Of a stretch of 39,703 nucleotides of DNA, positions 26,904 to 37,246 are shown one piece after another. Below the pieces are notes generated by a model, which ran no database searches, had not been told where the DNA came from, and saw only the letters and a list, made by a program, of their open reading frames with translations. The stretch is from Alphaproteobacteria bacterium. Lineage in GTDB: Bacteria > Pseudomonadota > Alphaproteobacteria > Micavibrionales > Micavibrionaceae. The position numbers were made by a program, and so were the translations under genes. How positions within the stretch are numbered: the first letter of the stretch is position 1; every line of letters starts with the position of its first letter. The stretch is from NCBI GenBank assembly GCA_020443295.1, contig JAGRIJ010000024.1, positions 1 through 39,703 on the forward strand. Direction: 5' to 3'.

Positions 26904-29900
26904 ATGGTCGCGAACATGGCCGCAGAAAACAAAAAACAGGTCCTCTACGGTGTGCCGGAGGGGCAGGACGCCCGGATTCTGGCGAAAAAGGCGCGTGAAA
27001 TCATGCCGGATGACCGGGTATTGGTTCATATTGCCATGGACAGCAATCGATTGGCTAACCTGCAGGAGCAATTGGCTTTTTTCGCTCCTGAGGTCAGGGT
27101 CATTACGCTCCCGGCATGGGATTCGCTTCCCTATGACCGCGTTTCCCCCCATGCCGACATCGTGGCCACACGCGTGTCCGCGCTCGCGGGATTGATACAA
27201 TGGCAGCGCGAAAAGGAACGCTATCCCCGCATTCTGTTGGCCAGCCTGAACGCTGCCGTGCAGCGGGTGATTCCGCATGAAACCCTGGTTCAATCGAGCT
27301 TTGTTGCCCAAAAGGGCCAAAAGCTGGATCTGGCGAAATTCCAGATCTTTTTATCCCAGAACGGCTACCTGCGAACCGAAACGGTCAGGGAAACGGGAGA
27401 ATATGCCCAAAGAGGCGGGATTATAGACCTTTTTCCCGCCGGATATGAAAACCCGCTCCGCATCGACTTGTTCGGCGATGAAATCGAATCCATCCGTCTT
27501 TTCGACCCTCTCAGCCAGCTCACGATGGGCGACCGGGCGGTTAACGAATTTTCTCTTCTGCCGGCAACGGAATTTTTCCTCGACGAGGAATCGATCGCGC
27601 GTTTCCGTGCCGCATACCGCGAAATGTTCGGCGCCGCTTCGGCAAATGATCCTCTTTACGAGGCTGTAAGCGCCGGGCGCCGTTTAAGCGGGATTGAACA
27701 TTGGCTCCCGCTCTTTCACGAAAAACTGGATACGATATTTGAGTATGTCCCCGGTGCGTCCGTCACCATGGACCCCCACATGTCCGATGCCTATCACGAA
27801 CGGATTTTACAGATCCGCGATTTCTTCCAGTCCCGCCAGATGGTGCAGCAAACAGCTGCGAAAAAAACAAAGGGAACAATGACTGCGACATCCGCGCCAT
27901 ATCACCCGGTACCCGTCGCAAGCCTTTATCTCGAGGAAGAGGAGTGGCAGGAAAAAACACGGGAAAGCGTGGAATTCTCTTCCTTCGGTGCCCCCGATGA
28001 ACGCGAGGAATCGCATGCCGCAAAAAAGGGGCGCGACTTTGCCGACATCCGTGCTCAGGCGGACGGCGATGTTTTCCGGGAGCTTAAAACCCACTTGAAC
28101 GCGCTCTCCGGCGCACAAAAAACAATCGTGATCGCAACTTACGGCGAAGGATCGCGCCAGCGTCTTTCGGGCCTGATGGATCATGCCGGGATCGGTCCGC
28201 TGAAAAATTGTGCGCTTTGGGAGGATGTCAAAAAACTCAAACCGGGGCAAATCGGCATGGCCATCCTGCCGCTGGAGCATGGCTTTGTGGCTCCCGATCT
28301 TGCAGTCATAACCGAGCAGGACATTCTGGGCGACCGGATCGCCCGTCAAACCAAAAGCCGCCGCAAGGCCGATAATTTCCTGCGCGAGGTTTCCAGCCTC
28401 AATCCCGGTGACCTCGTTGTGCACGTCGATCACGGCATCGGCCGTTTCGTAGAACTTGAGACTGTAAAAGCGGCGGGCACGTTGCACGATTGTCTGAAGC
28501 TGGAATACGCAGGGGGCGACCGTCTCTTTGTCCCCGTTGAAAACCTTGAGGTTCTCTCCCGCTTCGGCAGCGATGAAGGGCTTGTCGAACTCGATAAGCT
28601 CGGAGGCGCGGGCTGGCAGGCACGGAAGGCGCGCGCAAAAAAAGATCTGATGGAAATGGCCGGCCAGTTATTAAAAGTCGCGGCCAACCGCATCCTGACG
28701 AAGTCGGAGAAGCTCCAGATATCAAAAGATGTCTACAACGAATTTGCCGCACGGTTTCCGTATCAGGAAACCGAGGATCAGGAACGCGCCATCGAAGATG
28801 TGCTCGCGGATCTCGGCGCGGACTATCCTATGGATCGCCTGATTTGCGGCGATGTCGGTTTCGGCAAGACGGAAGTGGCCCTGCGGGCGGCCTTCACGGC
28901 TGTCATGTCGGGGGCGCAGGTCGCGCTGATCGTGCCGACCACGCTTCTGGCCCGCCAGCACTATCATAATTTTATCAAACGTTTTGCGGGAACGGGGATC
29001 CGGGTTGAGCAGGTTTCCCGTCTTGTTGCAGCAAAAGACGCAAAAAAAATCAAGGAAGGCCTGAAAGACGGCAGCGTGCAGATTATCATCGGCACGCACG
29101 CGCTCCTGGGTGCGGGAATCAGGTTCGCGCATCTGGGCCTGTTGATCGTGGACGAAGAACAGCGCTTCGGCGTCAGGCAGAAGGAAAAGCTCAAGGATCT
29201 GAAAAACAATGTTCATGTGCTCACCCTGACCGCAACGCCCATTCCGCGCACGCTGCAGATGTCTTTAACGGGCGTGAAGGAGATGAGCCTGATAACGACG
29301 CCCCCGGTCGATCGTCTTGCGATCCGTACGTTCGTCATGCCCTTTGACTCGGTGGTTATTCGTGATGCCTTGCTGCGCGAACATTACCGCGGGGGACAGA
29401 GTTTCTATGTTGTTCCGCGCATCAAGGATTTACAGGAAATCGAGGAAACGCTCAAAGACCTTGTTCCTGAAATCAAATACATTGCTGCGCACGGACAGCT
29501 TCCTGCAGCCGAACTCGAGAATAGGATGGAAGCCTTCTATGAAGGTCAATACGGCATCCTGCTGGCGACCAACATCATTGAAAGCGGCATAGATATCCCC
29601 AGCGCGAATACGATGATCGTTCACCGCGCCGATATGTTTGGGCTCGCGCAGCTTTATCAGATCAGGGGCCGCATAGGGCGGTCGAAATTGCGCGCCTACG
29701 CCTATATGACCTACCAGACGGGCGTAAAACTGAATCCGAACGCGCTCCGGCGCCTGGAAGTTCTCGAAACGCTGGATACGCTCGGCTCAGGATTTCAACT
29801 TGCCAGCCACGACATGGATATACGCGGCGCAGGCAATCTGTTAGGCGAAAGCCAGTCAGGCCACATCCGTGAAATCGGCGTCGAGCTTTATCAGCAAATG

Positions 29901-30413
29901 CTCGAAGAAGCCGTGGCTGCGGCGCGGCAGGGCGGGGGGCTGGAGGAGGTTGTGGAATCAGAGGAGCGCTGGTCTCCGCAGATTTCCATCGGTATGTCCG
30001 TTCTGATTCCGGAAACTTACGTCGAGGATTTAAGCGTGCGGATGAGCCTTTATCGCCGTCTGAGCGATCTGGTCGAACCCTCGGACATCGAATCGTTTGC
30101 AGCCGAACTCATCGACCGTTTCGGCAACCTCCCCCCGGAGGTCGAAAACCTTCTCGATATCCTCAAAATCAAGCAACTCAGCAAAAAGGCGGGGATCGAT
30201 CAGGTCGAGGCCGGCCCGAAAGGCGCGGTGATCGGGTTCCATAACAACACGCCGCCCAATATTCCCGCCCTCATGCGCTGGATACAGGACCAGCGGGGAA
30301 GCGTGAAGCTCAGGCCCAATCAGAAGCTGGTCGTTTCACGCGGGTGGGAAAGCGCAGAACACAGGGTCAGGGGGGTTCAAAACCTTATGAAAGAACTCTC
30401 ACAAATTTCCTGA
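26904..30413 (+). CDS. mfd: Transcription-repair coupling factor
   Basis: About 1170 residues, full length. Removes RNA polymerase stalled at lesions and recruits UvrA/UvrB. N-terminal UvrB-like module (about residues 1-350; LPAWDSLPYDRVSPHADI and YAQRGGIIDLFPAGYENP). RNA-polymerase-interacting CarD-like domain near 500 (LNPGDLVVHVDHGIGRFVE). RecG-like helicase with Walker A GDVGFGKTEVALRA near 650, DEEQRFGVRQ box near 752 and TATPIPRTLQMSLTG. TRG and RGAGNLLGESQSGHIREIG follow, then the C-terminal autoinhibitory domain. The start may be the GTG at 26895 or the ATG at 26904; neither has a clear ribosome site. Confidence 0.98.
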   Translation: MVANMAAENKKQVLYGVPEGQDARILAKKAREIMPDDRVLVHIAMDSNRLANLQEQLAFFAPEVRVITLPAWDSLPYDRVSPHADIVATRVSALAGLIQWQREKERYPRILLASLNAAVQRVIPHETLVQSSFVAQKGQKLDLAKFQIFLSQNGYLRTETVRETGEYAQRGGIIDLFPAGYENPLRIDLFGDEIESIRLFDPLSQLTMGDRAVNEFSLLPATEFFLDEESIARFRAAYREMFGAASANDPLYEAVSAGRRLSGIEHWLPLFHEKLDTIFEYVPGASVTMDPHMSDAYHERILQIRDFFQSRQMVQQTAAKKTKGTMTATSAPYHPVPVASLYLEEEEWQEKTRESVEFSSFGAPDEREESHAAKKGRDFADIRAQADGDVFRELKTHLNALSGAQKTIVIATYGEGSRQRLSGLMDHAGIGPLKNCALWEDVKKLKPGQIGMAILPLEHGFVAPDLAVITEQDILGDRIARQTKSRRKADNFLREVSSLNPGDLVVHVDHGIGRFVELETVKAAGTLHDCLKLEYAGGDRLFVPVENLEVLSRFGSDEGLVELDKLGGAGWQARKARAKKDLMEMAGQLLKVAANRILTKSEKLQISKDVYNEFAARFPYQETEDQERAIEDVLADLGADYPMDRLICGDVGFGKTEVALRAAFTAVMSGAQVALIVPTTLLARQHYHNFIKRFAGTGIRVEQVSRLVAAKDAKKIKEGLKDGSVQIIIGTHALLGAGIRFAHLGLLIVDEEQRFGVRQKEKLKDLKNNVHVLTLTATPIPRTLQMSLTGVKEMSLITTPPVDRLAIRTFVMPFDSVVIRDALLREHYRGGQSFYVVPRIKDLQEIEETLKDLVPEIKYIAAHGQLPAAELENRMEAFYEGQYGILLATNIIESGIDIPSANTMIVHRADMFGLAQLYQIRGRIGRSKLRAYAYMTYQTGVKLNPNALRRLEVLETLDTLGSGFQLASHDMDIRGAGNLLGESQSGHIREIGVELYQQMLEEAVAAARQGGGLEEVVESEERWSPQISIGMSVLIPETYVEDLSVRMSLYRRLSDLVEPSDIESFAAELIDRFGNLPPEVENLLDILKIKQLSKKAGIDQVEAGPKGAVIGFHNNTPPNIPALMRWIQDQRGSVKLRPNQKLVVSRGWESAEHRVRGVQNLMKELSQIS

Positions 30414-30436
30414 ACGCATGACATAACAGTTTGTCG

Positions 30437-30455
30437 TTTATGCCAATTTATGCCA
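30437..30455. repeat. Direct repeat TTTATGCCA x2
   Basis: Two exact copies of TTTATGCCA at 30437-30445 and 30447-30455, 10 bases apart (one helical turn), in the 73-base gap between mfd and the 30487 gene. A protein-binding site for the downstream promoter is possible. Confidence 0.5.
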
Positions 30456-30486
30456 TGCTGAGTCGGTAAAGTAGGTAGTAAAGTCG

Positions 30487-30930
30487 ATGTCGTCCCGGCA
30501 GTATCTTGAAAACCGCATCCGCGAAGCCCTGAAGAAATCCAAGGGCAACAAGCATCTTGCACGCCAGCAGATTATTGCGTGGACTTATGAGGACTCCAAA
30601 CTTCTCCATGCGCTCACGCGCCCGCACCTCGACGGAATTATCGCTTATCACATCGACCGTATGCTTTCAGGACGGGCTGTGGACAAGACTGGAACCGAAG
30701 CGCCCGCAAACGCAAAAAAATCCGCGCCTGCGTCAAAGCTCCAGAAGGGCGAGGATTTCGGTATGGAGTTGCTTCGCGCGGTTGTCGCCAGGGATGCCGT
30801 GGTCTTCGGACAGGATTCCGGGGCTGGTCCGTCCAAACGGAAACAAACGTCCAAACAGCACGTTGATGCCTTGATGAAAATGGCCTCCAGCGTCGAAACC
30901 ACGAAATCCAAAACCGATAATAAGAACTGA
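30487..30930 (+). CDS. Unknown basic protein (147 residues)
   Basis: The N-terminal half is a compact helical domain: SSRQYLENRIREALKKSKGN, then ARQQIIAWTYEDSKLLHALTRPHLDGIIAYHIDR. This looks conserved and could bind nucleic acid, given its basic helices. The second half is low-complexity, rich in Lys, Ser and Ala, with another short helical segment (DFGMELLRAVVARDAVVFG). No family is recognised. It follows mfd by 73 bases and is followed by the kinase gene after 3 bases, so it is probably co-transcribed with the kinase. Confidence 0.75.
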   Translation: MSSRQYLENRIREALKKSKGNKHLARQQIIAWTYEDSKLLHALTRPHLDGIIAYHIDRMLSGRAVDKTGTEAPANAKKSAPASKLQKGEDFGMELLRAVVARDAVVFGQDSGAGPSKRKQTSKQHVDALMKMASSVETTKSKTDNKN

Positions 30931-30933
30931 TCC

Positions 30934-33214
<2,281 letters not shown>

Positions 33215-33216
33215 GA

Positions 33217-34320
33217 TCAGGTAAACTGGTGCAAAGGAAGGGCGCCGTCATCGGCATGCTGCAGATCCGCTTCGGAAATAAACGGCGAATCCTCGACTGA
33301 ACGCAACAATTCTGCGGGAACAGTCAGTTCTTTCATGCGATCGATAACCCAGCGCCGGACGGGAAAAGCAAGGAGGGGATTGTGCTGCGCCTCGCAGAAC
33401 CGCACTTCAGCCCGTTCATATAGAGCGGCTTTTTCAGCCGTGTCGGGGCAGGAAAAACTGTCATCGGTGCTGATGACAAAGGTTTGCGGAATCGTAAGAG
33501 GAGAGCAGCCGGAGATAATCTCCTGTTCCTTGCGGGCAAAATAACTTTTGCCATATTGGGAAATCTCCAGAATTTGCCCGTGAGTAGGGCGACCAGAAGG
33601 GTCTTCCTCGAAAAGCATATGGCTGATGCCGCGAAAATAGTAATAAAGCCTGTCCATAAAAGGAGTGCCGGCAAGCTCGTTAAAATGCCGCCGGGCATGG
33701 CGCTTGTAAAGCCAGTGGCTCAGGGGATGAAATTCTTCGGACGATCCTGACGTATCAAAAAACGGCGCTGTATGAAACGCATGGGCGATAGACGGAAGTT
33801 TTTGCCCGTGATATCGCGCGTCGATCAAAGCATGCTGGAACAGCATTCCGCTGGTTGAATGCGTGACGACAAAGCGAGGCAGATCTTTGGAATAAGCGTT
33901 GTAGAGAGGCGAATCATCGGAAAAGCCGAAACTTTTGATCCGCTGCAGCGAATCAGCGAGGGACCCTGTCTCCAGCCCCGGATTGACAAGACGGATCGAA
34001 ACAACCGAATATCCTGAGTTGCGGAAATCTTCTATAGCTTCGATTTTGTCAAGGACGCTGGTTTTCCAGCCGGGCATGAAACCGACAACGCCCAGAGGAT
34101 CCTTGGCGGGTATGACGGTAACATTCGCCCGTCTGATGCCATGGGGCGTTTCATAATCAAGTGTGGTCGTGTCCCAGTCGTCTGGCATTCTCAGATTGAG
34201 CGGGGACATGGAACTAACACCCTGCATGGCCGCCGTTGGCAGGCCTCTGAGAGTGCGCCAGAGTTGTCTGAGAGAATAGTCCTTTTCTGGCCTGTGCGAA
34301 GGCGTAAACAGATCACCCAT
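33217..34320 (-). CDS. Alpha/beta hydrolase of unknown specificity
   Basis: 367 residues from the ATG at 34320. The open frame runs 45 codons further, but through a strong terminator, so that part is rejected. Nucleophile-elbow-like VVTHSTSGML near residue 155, a possible acid in VISTDDSFSCPDT, and a late His in AQHNPLLAFPVRRWV that fits a catalytic triad. An early lid-type segment (MPGWKTSVLDKIEAIEDFRNSGYSVV) matches lysophospholipase-like hydrolases. It has its own weak promoter at 34333-34361. Substrate not predictable. Confidence 0.8.
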   Translation of the reverse strand: MGDLFTPSHRPEKDYSLRQLWRTLRGLPTAAMQGVSSMSPLNLRMPDDWDTTTLDYETPHGIRRANVTVIPAKDPLGVVGFMPGWKTSVLDKIEAIEDFRNSGYSVVSIRLVNPGLETGSLADSLQRIKSFGFSDDSPLYNAYSKDLPRFVVTHSTSGMLFQHALIDARYHGQKLPSIAHAFHTAPFFDTSGSSEEFHPLSHWLYKRHARRHFNELAGTPFMDRLYYYFRGISHMLFEEDPSGRPTHGQILEISQYGKSYFARKEQEIISGCSPLTIPQTFVISTDDSFSCPDTAEKAALYERAEVRFCEAQHNPLLAFPVRRWVIDRMKELTVPAELLRSVEDSPFISEADLQHADDGALPLHQFT

Positions 34321-34332
34321 ACCCTGTCCGGC

Positions 34333-34361
34333 TTTTAAAATGGTATTTGCAATAATATCAA
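34333..34361 (-). promoter_or_regulatory. Possible promoter of the hydrolase gene
   Basis: On the - strand: -35 TTGATA (34361-34356), 17-base spacer, -10 TTAAAA (34338-34333). Good -35, weak -10. It lies downstream of the terminator at 34403-34432, so it would make the hydrolase independent of the RNA above it. Bases 34321-34402 hold nothing else. Confidence 0.4.
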
Positions 34362-34402
34362 AAACAAACCGCCGGATACACGAAATTGCTGAAATCGAAG
34401 CC

Positions 34403-34432
34403 AAAAAAGAAAAACCGGGCAAAATAGCCCGG
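34403..34432 (-). terminator. Rho-independent terminator ending the candidate small RNA
   Basis: On the - strand CCGGGC (34432-34427), a 6-base loop, GCCCGG (34420-34415), then T-rich tract (34414-34403). Perfect 6-bp GC stem. It lies about 90 bases before the hydrolase start and inside the unlikely long form of that frame. Confidence 0.85.
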
Positions 34433-34536
34433 CAAGTTGAACAGGGAGGTTTCACGTCTGGGAGACGTAGGATCTCATTGAGACCCTCAGCAATCAGGTG
34501 ATTGCTGAGAGAAGCATATCCGAAGCGCCTAATAAA
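34403..34536 (-). ncRNA. Candidate structured small RNA with three hairpins and a terminator
   Basis: In the gap between lysR and the hydrolase, read on the - strand, come three adjacent stem-loops: an 11-bp perfect stem CTCAGCAATCA/TGATTGCTGAG (34509-34486), a hairpin GGTCTC/GAGATCC with one bulge (34485-34470), and CGTCT/AGACG (34467-34455). An unpaired stretch AAACCTCCCTG follows, then the terminator at 34432-34403. The 5' end is set from a weak TTGCAT-16-TAGCAT pair (34570-34543) and is uncertain. CCUCCC in an unpaired region is a known feature of alphaproteobacterial trans-acting sRNAs that block Shine-Dalgarno sites. An alternative is an attenuator leader for the hydrolase: an 8-codon ORF with a GAGGG ribosome site lies at 34478-34452. 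Confidence 0.5.
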
Positions 34537-34568
34537 AAACCAATGCTAATTTTGCAGAAGAGATATGC

Positions 34569-34601
34569 AAAAAGCGCATAATACAATAGTAGGATTATGC
34601 G
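34569..34601 (-). terminator. Probable terminator after lysR
   Basis: On the - strand CGCATAAT (34601-34594), 11-base loop, ATTATGCG (34582-34575), then C and five T. Perfect 8-bp stem but AT-rich. It starts 46 bases after the lysR stop. Confidence 0.55.
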
Positions 34602-34646
34602 AAAATTGGGAAGGTAACAAAAAACACCAGACGGCAACCGCTTTTT

Positions 34647-35528
34647 TCAGCGCGCGGCTTTCTCAAACAAATACTCTTTGAAAACGGCAATTCTTTTAGA
34701 GTTACGGCGTTCCTGTGGATAGACAAAAAACATATCCACGCCGGGAATGGAAAGATCGGGAAACAGACATTCAAGTTCCGGATCGTCGCGGCCGACATAG
34801 TCGGGAAGAACGGCAACGCCGACCCCATGCTTGACGGCGCTGTACCGGACACTCATGGAATTCATCATCATCACGTTCGGATTGTTCTCGGGTTCGATAT
34901 TTGCCGTGTTAAAAATCCAGTTCGGGCGGACGAAAGGGGTCTCCAGACCTTCCGGGTGACCGATCATGATATGGTTCTTCAGATCCTGGAGATCTTTCGG
35001 CAATCCGTATTTTTTCTTGTAGGATTTGGCGGCATAAAGATTAAAACGCAGGGTCGTGATTTTTTTTTCAATGACATCGGCCTGCTCGGTCTTCTGCAGG
35101 CGGATTCCCACGTCGGCCTCCCGTCTCAGGAGATTGTAAAGCCGGTCATCCAGCAGCATGCGCATTTGAATTTTCGGATACAGGGCCTTGAACTCCGGCA
35201 ACTTGGGCGCCAGCCAGCTCGAAGCGATAAAATCGACGGTGGTAATCGTGAGAAGACCTTCCGGCAGAAGGCGCGAATCGGAAAGACGCGTTTGCGCATC
35301 CTTCAGCTTTTCAAAGACATCGCGGGCCGCGTGATACAGAATCTCGCCTTGCTCGGTAAGGACCAGCCCGCGGGCGTGGCGGTGAAAAAGCGGGTGCCCC
35401 AGATTGTCTTCAAGAGCGCTGATTTGCCGGGAAACAGCGGACTGGCTGAGATTAAGCGTCTCCCCGGCATGGGTGAAGCTCCCCACTTCGGCGACCGTTT
35501 TAAAAATCCTGAGCTTGTCCCAATCCAT
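34647..35528 (-). CDS. LysR-family transcriptional regulator
   Basis: 293 residues. Winged helix-turn-helix at the N-terminus (residues 1-62: FKTVAEVGSFTHAGETLNLSQSAVSRQISALEDNLG) with the typical SQSAVSRQI recognition helix. An effector-binding periplasmic-protein-like domain follows (about 90-290). It begins 12 bases after the trxB stop on the same strand, a pairing seen in many alphaproteobacteria, and is probably co-transcribed with trxB. Its target and inducer are not visible. It has no strong ribosome site. Confidence 0.93.
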   Translation of the reverse strand: MDWDKLRIFKTVAEVGSFTHAGETLNLSQSAVSRQISALEDNLGHPLFHRHARGLVLTEQGEILYHAARDVFEKLKDAQTRLSDSRLLPEGLLTITTVDFIASSWLAPKLPEFKALYPKIQMRMLLDDRLYNLLRREADVGIRLQKTEQADVIEKKITTLRFNLYAAKSYKKKYGLPKDLQDLKNHIMIGHPEGLETPFVRPNWIFNTANIEPENNPNVMMMNSMSVRYSAVKHGVGVAVLPDYVGRDDPELECLFPDLSIPGVDMFFVYPQERRNSKRIAVFKEYLFEKAAR

Positions 35529-35540
35529 GAGCGTATATTC

Positions 35541-36509
35541 TTATTCGGCGGCCCGGTCCTCGTGGCTCTGCTTTTCCTGATGGGCCAGAAACCGGTCGGC
35601 CTCAAGCGCGGCCATACAGCCCAGACCGGCAGCGGTCACAGCCTGACGGTAGACCGAATCGGTCACGTCTCCTGCCGCAAAGACGCCGGGAACGGACGTC
35701 GCGGTAGAGTCCGGTGCGGTGGTAATGTAATGGCCTGCATCCATATCCAGCAGCCCCTTGAACAGATCGGTCGCAGGATCATGCCCGATGGCAACAAACA
35801 ACCCGTTCTTCTCCAGGGTGCTGGTGGCACCGGTTTTGACATTTTTGACCTTCAGTCCGGTCATGCCGCTCTCATTCCCGAGGATTTCCTCGACGACACT
35901 GTCCCAAAGAGGTTCTATTTTCGGATTTTCGAACAGGCGCTGTTGGAGAATTTTCTCGGCCTTGAGCGAATCCCTGCGATGAATCAGCGTAACCGTGTTG
36001 CAGAAATTGGTAAGAAAAAGGGCTTCTTCGGCGGCGGTATTGCCCCCGCCGACAATTGCAACGTCTTTCCCCCGAAAGAAAAATCCGTCACAAGTCGCGC
36101 AGGCGGAAACGCCCTTGCCTCTGAAGGTGGCTTCCGACTCAAGTCCCAGCCAGCGGGCCTTGGCACCGGTGGCGATAATCAGCGTATCTCCCGTGTAAAG
36201 CGTTCCCGAATCGCCGTAAGCCTTGAAGGGCCGCGCTGAGAGATCAACCCGGGTAATATAATCGTTAAGTATTTTCGTTCCGACATGTTCGGCCTGAAGT
36301 TTCATTTGCTCCATAAGCCAGGGACCTTGAATAACGTCGGCAAACCCCGGGTAATTTTCAACATCGGTCGTAATCATCAACTGACCGCCCTGATCAAGGC
36401 CCGTGACGATCAGAGGGTTCAGATTGGCCCGCGCGGCGTAGATTCCGGCCGTATACCCGGCAGGTCCGGAACCGATAATCAGAACTTTGGTATGGATGGC
36501 TTCACTCAT
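35541..36509 (-). CDS. trxB: Thioredoxin reductase
   Basis: 322 residues. NADPH-dependent flavoenzyme that keeps thioredoxin reduced. N-terminal FAD motif IIGSGPAGYTAGIYAARA (residues 10-27), redox-active disulfide SACATCDGFF near 136 (CxxC as CATC), NADPH motif IVGGGNTAAEEALFL, and the C-terminal FAD block GVFAAGDVTDSVYRQAVTAAG. AAGAG lies 5 bases before the ATG. Followed at 12 bases by the LysR gene; divergent from the Lrp-family gene. Confidence 0.97.
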   Translation of the reverse strand: MSEAIHTKVLIIGSGPAGYTAGIYAARANLNPLIVTGLDQGGQLMITTDVENYPGFADVIQGPWLMEQMKLQAEHVGTKILNDYITRVDLSARPFKAYGDSGTLYTGDTLIIATGAKARWLGLESEATFRGKGVSACATCDGFFFRGKDVAIVGGGNTAAEEALFLTNFCNTVTLIHRRDSLKAEKILQQRLFENPKIEPLWDSVVEEILGNESGMTGLKVKNVKTGATSTLEKNGLFVAIGHDPATDLFKGLLDMDAGHYITTAPDSTATSVPGVFAAGDVTDSVYRQAVTAAGLGCMAALEADRFLAHQEKQSHEDRAAE

Positions 36510-36653
36510 AATACTCTTTCCATGAACCGCCCCGGCACGGGTACGGTCTTGATCTATTCGTAGTTGCGGGTATCCGGGTTTCCAAAAACCCTGTGCTCAA
36601 ACGACAAAAGCGCCTGTGGCTGCAAACGATTTGTAATTATATTTCAAAAAGAC

Positions 36654-36682
36654 TTGCGCACTGCACAACGCAACTTTATACA
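36654..36682 (+). promoter_or_regulatory. Possible promoter of the Lrp-family gene with overlapping inverted repeat
   Basis: -35 TTGCGC (36654-36659), 17-base spacer, -10 TATACA (36677-36682), 70 bases before the ATG. The inverted repeat TTGCG / CGCAA (36654-36658 and 36669-36673) spans the spacer and could allow self-regulation. Otherwise the 242-base gap to trxB shows nothing further. Confidence 0.5.
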
Positions 36683-36751
36683 AATCTATCGTCAAAACAA
36701 GACGAACATGAATTTTCCACGGAGAAGAAAGAGAGTAAGCGTAGGCTTGTC

Positions 36752-37225
36752 ATGAAGAAATCCAGACTCGATAAAATCGACCGCAAAATCCTTAAGGAAT
36801 TACAGGAAAACGGCAGGATCACGAATGTGGATCTGGCAAAAAAAGTGGGCATTTCCGCTCCCCCGTGCCTGCGGCGCGTCCGCGCGCTGGAAGAATCGGG
36901 GTATGTCAGGAACTACCGGGCACGGCTTGACTCCGCCCTTCTGGGGTACAACGTAACGGTCTTTGCGATGGTCCGCCTGACCAGCCAGGCTGAAACCGAC
37001 CTCATCCGCTTCGAACAGCACGTATCAAAGCTTTCCATGGTTCGTGAATGCCATATGCTGGCCGGGGAAGTGGATTTTATTCTCAAGATCGTGGCAAAAG
37101 ACTGGGACGACTATCAGGAGTTTCTGAAGAACGAACTGACAAGCGCCCCGAACGTCACCTCTGTAAAGTCTTCTTTATCAATCCGTTCCGCCAAGGAAGA
37201 GCCGGGCGTTCCCGTTGAATCTTAG
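36752..37225 (+). CDS. Lrp/AsnC-family transcriptional regulator
   Basis: 157 residues from the ATG at 36752 (AGG 7 bases upstream). The frame is open 53 codons earlier, but that part is not Lrp-like. N-terminal helix-turn-helix (LDKIDRKILKELQENGRITNVDLAKKVGISAPPCLRRVRALEESG), then the RAM ligand-binding domain with VRECHMLAGEVDFILKIVAKD. Lrp/AsnC proteins sense amino acids or related metabolites and bind promoters as dimers to octamers. Divergent from trxB and convergent with the lipase gene. Target genes unknown. Confidence 0.92.
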   Translation: MKKSRLDKIDRKILKELQENGRITNVDLAKKVGISAPPCLRRVRALEESGYVRNYRARLDSALLGYNVTVFAMVRLTSQAETDLIRFEQHVSKLSMVRECHMLAGEVDFILKIVAKDWDDYQEFLKNELTSAPNVTSVKSSLSIRSAKEEPGVPVES

Positions 37226-37246
37226 AAGCTTGAAAACTCAGTGATT

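Noticed and set aside
34321..34455. Longer N-terminus for the alpha/beta hydrolase
   Set aside because: It would place a perfect terminator and hairpin inside the coding region; the extra residues are Cys/Ile-rich and unlike a hydrolase start.
34494..34517. Seven-codon ORF in the first hairpin of the candidate sRNA
   Set aside because: No ribosome site; it lies in the 11-bp stem and would not be read easily.
34827..36239. 470-codon open frame on the + strand
   Set aside because: Antisense to lysR and trxB, both clear genes, and it crosses their boundary.
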